Of a stretch of 64,000 nucleotides of DNA, positions 1 through 12,100 are shown in pieces (position 1 is the first letter of the stretch; each line of letters starts with the position of its first letter). The position numbers and the translations under genes are program-made. The notes below the pieces were generated by a model, which saw only the letters and a program-made list of their open reading frames with translations, was not told the origin of the DNA and did no database searches. The DNA lies in assembly GCF_016097555.1 (NCBI RefSeq), contig NC_054701.1, positions 31,788,008 through 31,852,007 on the forward strand. The letters run 5' to 3'. The DNA comes from Gigantopelta aegis. Lineage: Eukaryota; Mollusca; Gastropoda; Neomphalida; Peltospiridae.

Positions 1-890
1 CATATATTTATTACAACACACATTACTAAAAACAAAAATGGACACGTGCTAACCCATGGGCCACCCTTATTAGTTTTTGCAATATAGACATTTATAAAAT
101 GGTAGTACATGGAATTATTTGGATATAGTATTTTGTGGGAAGCAGCAACTTTTGGAGGTTTTAGCGGCGGTAGCACCATGCAGAGGAAATCCACCAAACA
201 TTCGAAGGGAAAAGTGGCACACAGTTTTACAATAATAGGCGGCGTACATTGGAAGACTATTGGGCAGTAGGTACTTATGCTGTTCGAAGATATATTTGAA
301 TCTTCTGGTGAAGTCTTTTTGGGCTAAAAACATTATTAACTGTTGAACAGTGTGGATTGTGCCGGATGTTTTGTGTGTTGTAGTTCTTGTTAAAGCTGCT
401 ATATCCGGTTACCATGTTATAACATGAAAACCGGATATACTGTAGGAGCCTTAACTGCTGGATTTCAATAAAGTAATTTTAATTAAAAACTGACATTTCT
501 TTTTTGTCAACTCATGTATTATATTACTGGCCTATCCAGGTGCGGCCTGTATTATTATAATTATACTACTGGCCTATTCAGGTGTGGCATATGTTTTCAA
601 ATATCCACTCTTAAAAGGGAAATTATTATTGTTATATTATTTATATAATTATTTATTAATAGCATCACCCAAGCGTTTAAATTGTGACCACTGTAGAATG
701 TTCTTATATAAACATAGAAAACTACATGAATGATCGTTACAAACCGTTTAGGTTCCGAGATGCTTCAAACTGTACCTAAAGAGCAAACATTGGCGTTGCC
801 TGGGGAGGAGGAGGAGGATTATGCTCTCCCCAAGGACACATTTTTTCCCCCCAACTACATTGTTTATGTTTGTATGTCACCCTATTAATA
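1..890. other. non-coding stretch, no gene recognised
   Basis: AT-rich DNA. A 72-codon open frame on the minus strand (115-333) has no motif I recognise, and I could not join it to the J-protein exon at 2254. It could still hide a 3' exon of that gene or of a neighbour to the left. A short palindrome lies at 401-438. Confidence 0.4.
401..438. repeat. short palindrome
   Basis: The arms ATATCCGGTT...CATGTTA and AACATG...AACCGGATAT face each other around a central TTATAA, with two internal mismatches. It is probably the end or core of a small fold-back element, since no gene context explains it. Confidence 0.6.
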
Positions 891-895
891 TAGGA

Positions 896-1122
896 CCGGA
901 TCGTAGCTCAGTGATACAGTGCTCATTTGATGCACAATCGATCCCGGTTGGTGGGCTATTTTTCATTCCAGCCAGTGTTCCACAACTGATGTAATAAAGG
1001 CTGTGGTATGTAATATCGTGTCTGCTGGATAGTGCAGTAGCCCATGAAGTGTCGCAATATCTGTGTGATCCGTAACCATATGTCCAACACCATATAACCG
1101 TAAATAAAATGTTTCCTTCCTT
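896..1122 (+). mobile_element. tRNA-derived SINE, diverged
   Basis: The head resembles a tRNA promoter, with an A-box-like GTAGCTCAGTGATACAG and a B-box-like stretch ending ATCGATCC. The shared body (ATTCCAGCCAGTG, GGCTGTGGTATGTA) and the tail ACCGTAAATAAAATG follow. It lacks part of the middle section present in the 15.25 kb copy. Confidence 0.8.
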
Positions 1123-2173
1123 TCTTCACTATTGACAATCTCAAAAACAATGTGGTTGACCCTCCATGACATTGTGGTCCCCCACCAATATATGCCAATG
1201 CATGGGAGCCAACACGAGATGAATACAGTTGTAAACGAAATACAAGACAAATGGTATCTAACTGACACGAGAGCTAGAGAATGTAGAATTCTTTTTCTGA
1301 CATAACTTTTTCTTTAAAATCCAGGTTTAAGAGAAATTATAACGAATTTTGAACCAAGTTATATATGGCGCTCGCGTTTACGTAATAATACTAATATACA
1401 CTGTTGACCTGTACATCATCTGACAATAGAAATCGACGTCTGTAGCTTTAATCCCAGTGGATGGTTTGGATTTATATGAAAAAGCCAGTCAGATGCCTTT
1501 AAATTAATATATCCAACATGTACCATATTGTTGTGTCATAACATATATCTTACACTGTTGCCTTAAACGTTTTACACAGAGGTATGCTTAGTGATTACTG
1601 TAAATAATTCACATTTGTTTAGTGCATTTGACACTGTTCTTTTACAATTCTTCGTGATTATAGTTAGGTCTATAAACTTTCGGACTACTGAACCTTCGAA
1701 CTATTGAACCTTGGGACCATTGAACCTCCGGACCATTGAACATTCAGCCTATAGGGCTGTAACCATTCCTCAAGTAGTTGACACAATGTCAAATGGATGG
1801 GGCACAGACTCAGTGAGACCATAAAGATATACTTTCATACAGAGTACAAAAAACCTTGTTAATTTTTTTTCCTCAAGTGGAGAAGGGGCCACAGATCACA
1901 CTGCCCCCTCCCCTGGTTCCCATAGGCCCGGCATGTCATGTAATTTGTCACTACTGCTGGCCAAATGAATAGTCACAGAGACTTTCCCAATATATTGCTG
2001 TGGTTTCTCTATCAAATTTCATCATACCGATACATGTACATAGAGAGACGAAAACAAATATTACCAGGGCTAGCTCTGGGTGAGCAAAACATTTCACCTA
2101 ATCATCGCCAAATTAAAATAAAATTTACCAATTGTTTTTAACAACACTAAAACAAAACAAAACACACACACAT

Positions 2174-2228
<55 letters not shown>

Positions 2229-2253
2229 CACACACACACACGAAAGAACATAC
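1123..2253. other. presumed intron of the J-protein gene
   Basis: No exon was found in this stretch. It lies 3' of the minus-strand J-domain exon. I see only AT-rich sequence, a run of five near-identical phrases ending ATTGAACCT/TTGAACAT at about 1685-1745, and the microsatellite at 2178-2227. Confidence 0.4.
2178..2227. repeat. (GACA)n microsatellite
   Basis: About 12 copies of GACA are followed by (CA)n. The run ends 26 bp from the splice donor of the J-domain exon. On the coding strand it reads (TGTC)n followed inward by (TG)n, so it sits just inside the intron. Confidence 0.95.
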
Positions 2254-2482
2254 CTTCAGCTATTTCCATAAATTTCTTTTGGGCACCATCTTTGTCCTTT
2301 TTATTTTTATCTGGATGATATTTGAGAGCTAACTTCCTGAAAGCTTTCTTTATTTGCTTTTCTGTGGCATCTTTTTTAACACCCAAAATCTTATAATAAT
2401 CTTTCCCCGCTGAGGCAATATCCACAAAACTGAGAAACACAGTGCAATATACAGACATCAAAATCAGCTGATCACACTTCAT
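2254..2482 (-). CDS. DNAJB9: DNAJB9/ERdj4-like ER J-protein, first coding exon (partial gene)
   Basis: Seen: an ATG at 2482-2480, then a hydrophobic leader of about 25 residues ending in ASA. A J domain begins at once with KDYYKILGV, continues [20 protein letters not shown] with the HPD loop that triggers Hsp70 ATPase, and runs into helix IV (KKFMEIAE). The exon has 76 codons plus one base and ends at a good donor (AAG|GTATGT). Known: ER-lumen J proteins of the DNAJB9/ERdj4 type combine a signal peptide with an N-terminal J domain, stimulate BiP and act in the unfolded-protein response and ERAD. Inference: DNAJB9 fits best because of the KQIKKAF...KYHPDKNK helix. DNAJB11 has a Gly/Phe region and zinc-binding parts that cannot be checked here. 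Downstream exons were not found in the remaining 2.2 kb, so the gene runs off the window or its last exon escaped me. Confidence 0.82.
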
Positions 2483-3732
2483 GACTGCTGCAAAATGAGA
2501 AAGAATGAATATAATAATAAATAAAATAAAAATACAAGCACATTTATTTAATTATACGGTAGTAATTTTTTCAGGCTTATATCCAATTAAGGTTCAAGCA
2601 TGTCCTAGGCACACACCTCAGCGATCTGGACTGTCTGTCAGTAGGTTAGTGGTTAGAACTTTATTAGTGGTTAGTGAAACACACGTCTGTGTAGTGGCCT
2701 TACACCAACCATTAGCCCACCACTGAGCCCATAGTTAGAAAACAAATAGGAAAAGAACTAAGTAAATATCACCCTTTACAGATAGCAGTTGATGACATTT
2801 TCTTAGGTTTTGTTTTTCAATTTTTTTTTTTACAAAAAATCATAAATGCAATTTCAGACCCCTGCTACAACTGTATATTGAGGATAATGGTACATGTTCT
2901 TAAAATACATTCCAGTTCTTTTTACAGTGCCAATATTAAGACATAAATGCAAGTAAATAAATATGAAAAAAACACCGTAACACTGGGTATCGAGACTACT
3001 GATACAAATTATTAAAGTAACACCGTTGGCCTACACTTGGCTATAGTTCATAGATCTATGTAGTTCACCAAGGTAAACATCTACGGTCCGGGTTTTTAAA
3101 AACATTTTGACATCTATTGGACAGCAATAAACATCACAATAATAAATATCGTGCCAGAGACGTTTAACTTGATGAACTAAGATCTATGACTATGTAGTAC
3201 GTGATGTTATTAATTTTTACCCAAAATAACCCCAAAAAGTATTAAAATGTGGGTTACATTGAAATACTTAAATACGTGTTTAAGGAATATAACAGATAAT
3301 ATGTAAATGAACTAACAGCTGGAAAATATGTTTATCAACGAAAGCCAATACATCATTATTTTTGACATCAAGTTTTGACAGTTGTCAGCTGACCGATAAC
3401 AACAGGAATAATTTTAAATCAAAGCAATTTACAATAAAATACCGGAGTATAGTTGTTGATTATAACTTTGTATATTTGATTCACTCACCGTTTTTGAAAT
3501 ATGTTTTAAACCGTGTTCTTTTATCTGACACATGCAAGTAACTTCGTAAGTGGTGTAAGGCTTAAATACCATTAATATTGGACGTGTTCTTTAGAAATAG
3601 GAAGTACACGATTGATTCATTGATTGGCTACTTTAATCACGTGCTTCAAATTCCTCACTGGTCGGGCGCTTTCGGAATTTCACGGCTGAATCCGTATTCC
3701 GCCGAAATGTACCGAATGAAACTAGTTACAAA
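2483..3732. promoter_or_regulatory. shared 5' region between divergent J-protein and CRBN genes
   Basis: The start codons of the minus-strand J-protein (2482) and plus-strand CRBN (3733) are 1,250 bp apart, head to head. Near the CRBN start are an inverted CCAAT box (ATTGG at 3623-3627) and an E-box CACGTG (3638-3643), 90-110 bp upstream of the ATG. I saw no TATA box at a convincing place and no exact ERSE (CCAAT-N9-CCACG). Bidirectional promoter use is an inference from layout only. Confidence 0.4.
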
Positions 3733-3799
3733 ATGGCTGAAGATTTACTTCCGCTGCTTGGAATTAATATTGAAGAAAACGAAAGTGACAGTGAAGATG
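3733..3799 (+). CDS. CRBN: CRBN exon 1
   Basis: Encodes [22 protein letters not shown] and ends in phase 1 at G|GTAATG. The start context AAAATGG is favourable. The overlapping longer frame that begins at 3578 is in another register and stops in the intron. Confidence 0.85.
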
Positions 3800-6064
3800 G
3801 TAATGATTTTATTACTTGCGCTGTCACTTTTGTCATCATACTTTTTTAAAATATTATAGCAAGCATAAGCGTTAAAAATGGCCTTAGTTTAGTTGATACA
3901 ATGAATGACATACACTAATTTTGAAGGGATAGTTGCATAGTATCATACTATCATTATCATAATCATACATAGGCTACAATGATACATAGTAAACTCAAAC
4001 ATGAGCCTTACGGCTTATGTGTTGGAAAGATGCATACCCGGACCAGCAACATAACACTTTAAGAAATGAAAAACGTGTAATGGTAGGACTTTCCTTTTGC
4101 ATTGTCACATATAAGCAAGTTCAACATTATAAATACTTATCATAGAGTTAGGGTTAGTGACACACTGACACCGCCAAAGGAAAGTCCTTCTCCCAAGTGA
4201 TAATTTTCTTTTCTTTGGGACTAAGTAATTGATCAGTTTTTCTGATTTTAGATGGGAAAGTCTACTTAATCAAGGGGTTTTCAGAATTCTTTATGGTAAT
4301 AAAGCAGGACGCCTGATAATATCCAATACCATTTTAGGGGTGTCCAGTTATCCCACAATACACTGTGATATTAATAAAACAGGCACATATTTTGTTTGTG
4401 TCTAGATACCTTGACTGGTGACCTTCCAAATATACACCTGCCAATCAGGAATCACAAGTGCAGGTCACTAAAAGAAAAGAAGACCAATTAACTAAGAAAA
4501 CACTCTGATTATCATTTCAGTACATGGGTTAATGTATGTACAAAACATAATACAGTTATTTTGACACTTTGACACTGGTGGTTTATTTTTTATTACATAC
4601 CTATTCAATCTTACTATAGTGATAAAAACATTTTCAAACCGTGTGATAAACTTATTTTGTATCACACATATGTGTGATCTGGACCGGAACTTGGATTGTT
4701 ACTGCAATTAGCACCGTTTTGTTGTCTGCGTCGCCGCCCCCACCCCCGGGACCCGACCAACCAGTGCCAGCCGACGCAGATAACTCTGAACAGACTGAGC
4801 CAGTGGACCAGACTACGCCGCAGTTGGACACAGCGATCTGCGAAACTCCACGGCGTGCGACTCCCGTTCCAACCCCTTCGAGGCGGTCGGCGTCGAGTCC
4901 CCCACCCCCGGGGGGCTCCGCCAAGACCCCTATGGATGGCGCTGTTGCAAAGCGGAAGGCCGTCACCCCACCGAGTAGTGACCAGCCAGCCAAGGCCCGG
5001 CCTTCCGCGACCGACCGGGGCAGGGACGCCGCCTGGAGCCTAGCCATCTCCAAGATCAAGGGCCAGTACGCTCGATACTTGGTCGGGGACACCTTGGACA
5101 CCAGCTCACTGCCGGGAGGCATTCTTGAGGGCAACTTTAAGAAGTTTCCTGACGGAGTTGAGTGTGCCATCCACGCCATGGAACTACGAGACGGGAAGTT
5201 TGGACTTGTGGTGACGTCGTGCCGAGATGATCTCTACAGACAGGGAATACTCTTCGAAGACATGGACAACTACACCATCCACAGAGTACTGAAGATCATC
5301 GCCAGCGCCCAATACGTCAAGATAGCTAAGACCTTGCTAGCCCACCGTTGGAGGAAACTGGTGCCACAGTTCAACGCCAAGCACTTCATCTCGTCCCCGT
5401 AGTTGCCAACCGTTCCAAGGGCTTAGTTGGACTTTAATTTTTCTTTTTTTGTAAACAGTCCGACGCACTTTATTTTGGCAGCCCGTCTAAATTGCTCAAA
5501 TCACCTTAAAACCCTTTTGGTCGAGCAGTCTAATTTTGTTCTTTGGACTTTAATTTTTGTCCAGACATGAGTTGTATGAATGAGCTCATTTTGGCTTTAG
5601 GTCTTTGACCTAACTACTAAATTCGTATTCCAAATTCCGCCCACCTTAAACACACACACACACACACCCACCCCCCACCCCCGGCCCGGACCATTTAGAT
5701 TGGACTTTAAACTTTTAGACCTCCGTTCAAAATTATATGTCGAAATTATTCTCTCTTTTTTAATATTATTAAATAGTCCGATCCTCTCTTTCTCTTATTT
5801 ATTTTTGGACTGTCCATCTAAAATGGTCCAAATTATATAAATATTTGGCCGAGCAGTCAATTCTTTTTATTTTTGGCTTGTAACTTTTTATTATTATTAT
5901 TTTTTTAAATTCTATTAACTTTTTTACTAATAGCTATCTTCAAAATTCTGCCCATTTTCAACTCTATCCTCCCCTCATCCCGAGTCAGGCCACCGATCTT
6001 ATCGGAGGTCGGACTCTGGATGGGCGTGTTCGAAACCCTAGTGGTATATGGACACATTAAATTG

Positions 6065-6103
<39 letters not shown>

Positions 6104-9100
6104 CATCTTAATGGATAGGAGAAAAATAATAATAATAGGTGTCTCAGTACAAATTGTGTATGTTTTGGTTGTGAATATTTTGGTTTGGGTATGTATTGAC
6201 CAGCTTCTGGATTATGACCTGTAATTTATAGCCAGAAGGAGGTGATGACCTCTAGCTGTGTCATGACTCTTTCCATGGATCCGTGCCTGTTATAGTTTGT
6301 ATGTACATACACTTTAGATTCCAATCATAGTGAACACGAAGGTGAAGAAATTGAGGAACATGTAGCCCAGCCAGAGAAGAAGAAAAAGTCTAAACAAGAC
6401 AAGAAGGCTGCAGCGGCACTCCCTCTGAAACAGACCTTTGATAAGTCACTCCCAGGAACACACTCGGTAAGTTATCCCCTGTTTATTAGTTTTATAGCCA
6501 AATCTTTTCACCATGTTGTTGGTCATAAAATATCAGAACTTAGAAAATTATTAATAATGTTATTGACATTTTTCCTTTTGTGATCATGTTTTTCAATGCA
6601 CAGTTTCACTAGATTAAGCTCATCAGTCTAATATCAAATAGTTTGAAATGATTAGCTTGTATTGTAACAGTGGATTTTTTCCCTCACATTCTAGATCAAG
6701 ACTATTTTATCATGCAAGGCATATGTATAAATCGTGGTGAATGGTTCACTTTTGATAGTAATAACCACTGATTACAGTTGCAGTCTCATCTTCCAATCCT
6801 GTGACATCTGACCTCCTCATTTTGTGACATCTAACTTCCTCATTCTGTGATATCTGACCACCTCATTCTGTGACATCTGACCACCTCATTATGTGACATC
6901 TGACCTCCTCATTCTGTGACATCTGACCTCCTCATTCTGTGACATCTGACCTCATTCTGTGACAGCTGACCTCATTCTGTGACATCTCACCTCCTCATTC
7001 TGTGACATCTGACCATTCTGTGACATCTCACCTCATTATGTGACATCTCACCTCCTCATTCTGCGACATCTCACCTCATCCTATGACATTTCACCTCATC
7101 TCACCTCCTCATCCTATTACATTTAACCTCATCTCACCTCGTCCTATGACATCTCACCTCCTCATTCTGTGACATCTCACTTCCTCATCCTATGACATAT
7201 CTCACCTCCTCATCCTATGATATCTCACCTCCTCATTCTGTGACATCTCACTTCCTCATCCTATGACATATCTCACCTCCTCATCCTATGATATCTCACC
7301 TCCTCATTCTGTGACATCTCACTTCCTCATCCTATGACATATCTCACCTCCTCATTCTATGATATCTCACCTCCTCATTCTGTGTCATCTCACTTCCTCA
7401 TTCTATGATATCTCACCTCCTCATCCTATAATATCTCACCTCCTCATCCTATGATATCTCACCTCCTCACCTCCTCATCCTATGATATCTCACCTCCTCG
7501 TCCTATGATATCTCACCTCCTCATTCTGTGACACCTCACTTCCTCATCCTATGACATATCTCACCTCCTTATTCTGTGACATCACCTCTTCATCCTGTGA
7601 CATCTCATAACCTCATCCTGTGACATCTGACCTCCTCATTCTGTGACATCTCACCTCCTCATTCTGTGACATCTCACCTCATCCTATGACATTTCACCTC
7701 ATCTCACCTCCTCATCCTATTACATTTAACCTCATCTCACCTCGTCCTATGACATCTCACCTCCTCATTCTGTGACATCTCATTTCCTCATCCTATGACA
7801 TATCTCACCTCCTTATTCTGTGACAACACCTCTTCATCCTGTGACATCTCATCACCTCATCCTGTGACATCTAACCTCCTCATTCTGTGACATCTCACCT
7901 CCTCATCCTGTGACATCTCACCTCATTATGTGACATCTCACCACCTCATTATGTGACATCCCACCTCTTCATCCTGTGACGTCTCACCTCCTCATTCTGT
8001 GACATCTCACCTCTTCATCTTGTGACATCTCCCCTCCTCAACCTATGGCATCTCACCTCCTCATCCTGTGACATCTCACCTCTTCACCCTGTGACATCTC
8101 ACCTCCTCATCCTGTGACATCTTACCTCCTCATCCTGTGACATCTCACCTCCTCATCATGTGACATCTCACCTCCTCATCCTGTGACATCTCACCGCCTC
8201 ATCCTGTGACATCTCACCTCATTATGTGACATCTCACCTCCTCATTATGTGACATCCCACCTCTTCATCCTGTGACGTCTTACCTCCTCATTCTGTGACA
8301 TCTCACCTCCTCAACCTATGGCATCTCACCTCCTCATCCTGTGACATCTCACCTCTTCACCCTGTGACATCTCACCTCCTCATCCTGTAACATCTCACCT
8401 CCTCATCCTGTGACATCTCACCTCATTATGTGACATCTCACCTCCTCATTATGTGACATCCCACCTCTTCACCCTGTGACATCTCACCTCCTCATCCTGT
8501 GACATCTTACCTCCTCATCCTGTGACATCTCACCTCCTCATCATGTGACATCTCACCTCCTCATCCTGTGACATCTCACCGCCTCATCCTGTGACATCTC
8601 ACCTCATTATGTGACATCTCACCTCCTCATTATGTGACATCCCACCTCTTCATCCTGTGACGTCTTACCTCCTCATTCTGTGACATCTCACCTCCTCAAC
8701 CTATGGCATCTCACCTCCTCATCCTGTGACATCTCACCTCTTCACCCTGTGACATCTCACCTCCTCATCCTGTAACATCTCACCTCCTCATCCTGTGACA
8801 TCTCACCTCATTATGTGACATCTCACCTCCTCATTATGTGACATCCCACCTCTTCATCCTGTGACGTCTTACCTCCTCATTCTGTGACATCTCACCTGCT
8901 CAACCTATGGCATCTCACCTCCTCATCCAGTGACATCTCACCGCCTCATCCTGTGACATCTCACCTCCTCCTCCTATGATATCTCACCTCCTCCTGTGAC
9001 ACCTGTTATCTCACCCCTCATTCTGCGACATCTCACTTCCTCATTGTGATATCTCACCTCAACCAATGGCATCTCACCTCCTCATCCTGTGACATCTCAC

Positions 9101-12100
9101 CTCTTCATTCTGTGACATCTCACCTGTGACATCTCACCTCTTCATGCTGTGACATCTCACCTCATCCTGTGACATCTCACCTCCTCATCCTGTGACATCT
9201 CACCTCATCCTGTGACATCTCACCTCCTCATTCTGTGACATCTCACCGCCTCATCCTGTGACATCTTACCTCATTATATGACATCTCACCTCCTCATCCT
9301 GTGACATCTCACCTCTTCACCCTGTGACATCTCACCTCCGCATCCTGTGACATCTCACCTCCTCATCCTGTGACATCTCACCTCATTCTGTGACACCTCA
9401 CTTCCTCATCCTATGACATATCTCACCTCCTTATTCTGTGACATCACCTCTTCATCCTGTGACATCTCATCACCTCATCCTGTGACATCTAACCTCCTCA
9501 TTCTGTGACATCTCACCACCTCATTCTGTGACATCTGACCTCCTCATTATGTGACATCTCACCTCCTCATTCTGTGACATCTCACCTCATCCTATGACAT
9601 TTCACCTCATCTCACCTCCTCATCCTATTACATTTAACCTCATCTCACCTCGTCCTATGACATCTCACCTCCTCATTCTGTGACATCTCACTTTCTCATC
9701 CTATGACATATCTCACCTCCTTATTCTGTGACAACACCTCTTCATCCTGTGACATCTCATCACCTCATCCTGTGACATCTAACCTCCTCATTCTGTGACA
9801 TCTCACCTCCTCATCCTGTGACATCTCACCTCATTATGTGACATCTCACCACCTCATTATGTGACATCCCACCTCTTCATCCTGTGACGTCTTACCTCCT
9901 CATTCTGTGACATCTCACCTCTTCATCTTGTGACATCTCCCCTCCTCAACCTATGGCATCTCACCTCCTCATCCTGTGACATCTCACCTCTTCACCCTGT
10001 GACATCTCACCTCCTCATCCTGTGACATCTTACCTCCTCATCCTGTGACATCTCACCTCCTCATCATGTGACATCTCACCTCCTCATCCTGTGAGATCTC
10101 ACCTCATCCTGTGACATCTCACCTCCTCATCCTGTGACATCTCACCGCCTCATCCTGTGACATCTCACCTCATTATGTGACATCTCACCTCCTCATTATG
10201 TGACATCCCACCTCTTCATCCTGTGACGTCTTACCTCATCATTCTGTGACATCTCACCTACTCAACCTATGGCATCTCACCTCCTCATCCTGTGACATCT
10301 CACCTCTTCACCCTGTAACATCTCACCTCCTCATCCTGTGACATCTCACCTCCTCATCCTGTAACATCTCACCTCATTCTGTGACATCTCACCGCCTCAT
10401 CCTATGACATCTCACCTCCTCCTCCTATAATATCTCACCTCCTGTGACACCTGTTATCTCACCCCTCATTCTGCAACATCTCACTTCCTCATTGTGATAT
10501 CTCACCTCAACCAATGGCATCTCACCTCCTCATCCTGTGACATCTCACCTCTTCATCCTGTGACATCTCACCTGTGACATCTCACCTGTGACATCTCACC
10601 TCTTCATGCTGTGACATCTCACCTCATCCTGTGACATCTCACCTCCTCATCCTGTGACATCACCTCATCCTGTGACATCTCACCTCATCCTGTGACATCT
10701 TACCTCCTCATTCTGTGACATCTCACCGCCTCATCCTGTGACATCTTACCTCATTATATGACATCTCACCTCCTCATTATGTGACATCCCACCTCTTCAT
10801 CCTGTGACATCTTACCACCTCATTCTGTGACATCTCACCTCCTCATCCTGTGACATCTCACCTCTTCACCCTGTGACATCTCACCTCCGCATCCTGTGAC
10901 ATCTCACCTCTGTGATATCTCACCTCTTCATCCTGAGACATCTCACCTCCTCATCCTGTGACATCATCTCCTCATCCTGTGACATCTCACCTCTTCATCC
11001 TGTGACATCTCACCACCTCATTCTGTGACATCGTATCCCCTCATTTTGTGACATCTCACCGCCTCATCCTGTGACACGTATGTTATCTCACCCCTCATTC
11101 TGTGACATGTCACCTCCTCATCCTGTGACATCTCACCTCCTCATCCTGTGACATCTCACCACCTCATTCTGTGACATCTCACCCCCTCATTCTGTGACAT
11201 CTCACCTCTTCATCATGTGACATCTCACCTCTTCATCATGTGACATCTCACCTCCTCATCCTTTGACATCTCACCTCCTCATCCTTTGACATCTCACCTC
11301 CATTCCTGTGATATCTCACCTCCTCATCCTGTGACATCTCACCTCATTCTTTGACAGCTCACCTCCCCATCCTGTGACAGCTCACCTCCTCATTCTGTGA
11401 CATCTCACCTCCTTATCCTGACATCTCACTTCCTCATCCTATAACATCTCACCTCCTTATCCTGACATCTCACTTCCTCATCCTATGATATCTCACCTCC
11501 TCATCCTGTGACCTCTCACCTCCTCATTCTGTGACATCTCACCTTCACGTCCTATTGCATCTCACCTGCTAATCCCATGGCATCTCACCTTCTCATCCTA
11601 TGATATCTCACCTCCTCATCCTGTGATATCTCATTTCTCCATCCTATGACATCTCACCTCCCCATTCTATGCCATCACATTTCCCATCCTATGACCTCTC
11701 ATATTCCCATCTTTTGACATTTCATTCCCCCAGGGAACATTTTGTTTTCAAAATCTTGATTAGCAATATTTCTAGTCAACTGAAAATTGATTAGCAAATT
11801 CTATTTAATGTTTTAAAATTGTGTAGCAATCTCTGAAACTTCCATATCGAATCACGACGCGATACTAAACAAAATGTTCCCTGCCTCCTCCATCCAGTGA
11901 CATCATAGGGAAAAATGTAATTACATAAATAATGCTTAAATATAAAAAAGTACATATCCTAAAATCAGCAGCTTTGAACTGTGTGTTGAGGTCTTGTTAA
12001 ACATTTGTTTCTCTCTTTTTTTCAGTACCTGGGTAATGACTTGGAGGACATAAGTGGTCGGACTATACATGACGATGACTCGCTTGTAATTCTGCCCCTC

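Larger units (their letters stand above)
4660..6103 (+). mobile_element. GC-rich retroelement with LINE-type 3' end, possible ORF1-only half-LINE
   Basis: A GC-rich block sits abruptly in an AT-rich intron. It has one open frame (4674-5402), a long 3' part in which GGACTTTAATTTTT-like phrases recur four times, then a terminal segment (CTAGTGGTATATGGACACATTAAA) and an (ATCT)n tail. The terminal segment matches the tails at 24409-24503 (plus) and 25675-25800 (minus). That fits several copies of one non-LTR family. No reverse transcriptase is present, so it resembles an ORF1-plus-3'UTR deletion product. No clear target-site duplication was found. Confidence 0.65.
3800..6317 (+). other. CRBN: CRBN intron 1
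   Basis: A 2.5 kb intron almost filled by two insertions. One is an inverted fragment of the TTAA repeat family (about 3989-4605). The other is the GC-rich retroelement with an open frame (about 4660-6103). Confidence 0.8.

Noticed and set aside
115-333. 72-codon minus-strand frame as a further J-protein exon
   Set aside because: No G/F-rich or DNAJB9 tail motif could be matched and no convincing splice site links it to 2254. Left unassigned.
2132-2332. Plus-strand frame rich in Thr-Asp-Arg-Gln
   Set aside because: Translation of the (GACA)n microsatellite and the antisense of the J-domain exon.
3578-3859. 93-codon frame at the CRBN start
   Set aside because: It is out of register with the CRBN start and runs into intron 1. 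The shorter spliced reading gives a cereblon N-terminus that joins exon 2 in phase.
4652-5179. 175-codon minus-strand frame
   Set aside because: Antisense of the GC-rich retroelement frame. Codon composition mirrors the plus-strand frame and no domain is seen.
6797-11726. Regular repeats resembling a CRISPR array
   Set aside because: Units are contiguous and all alike, with no unique spacers, no cas genes, and the host is an intron-bearing animal.
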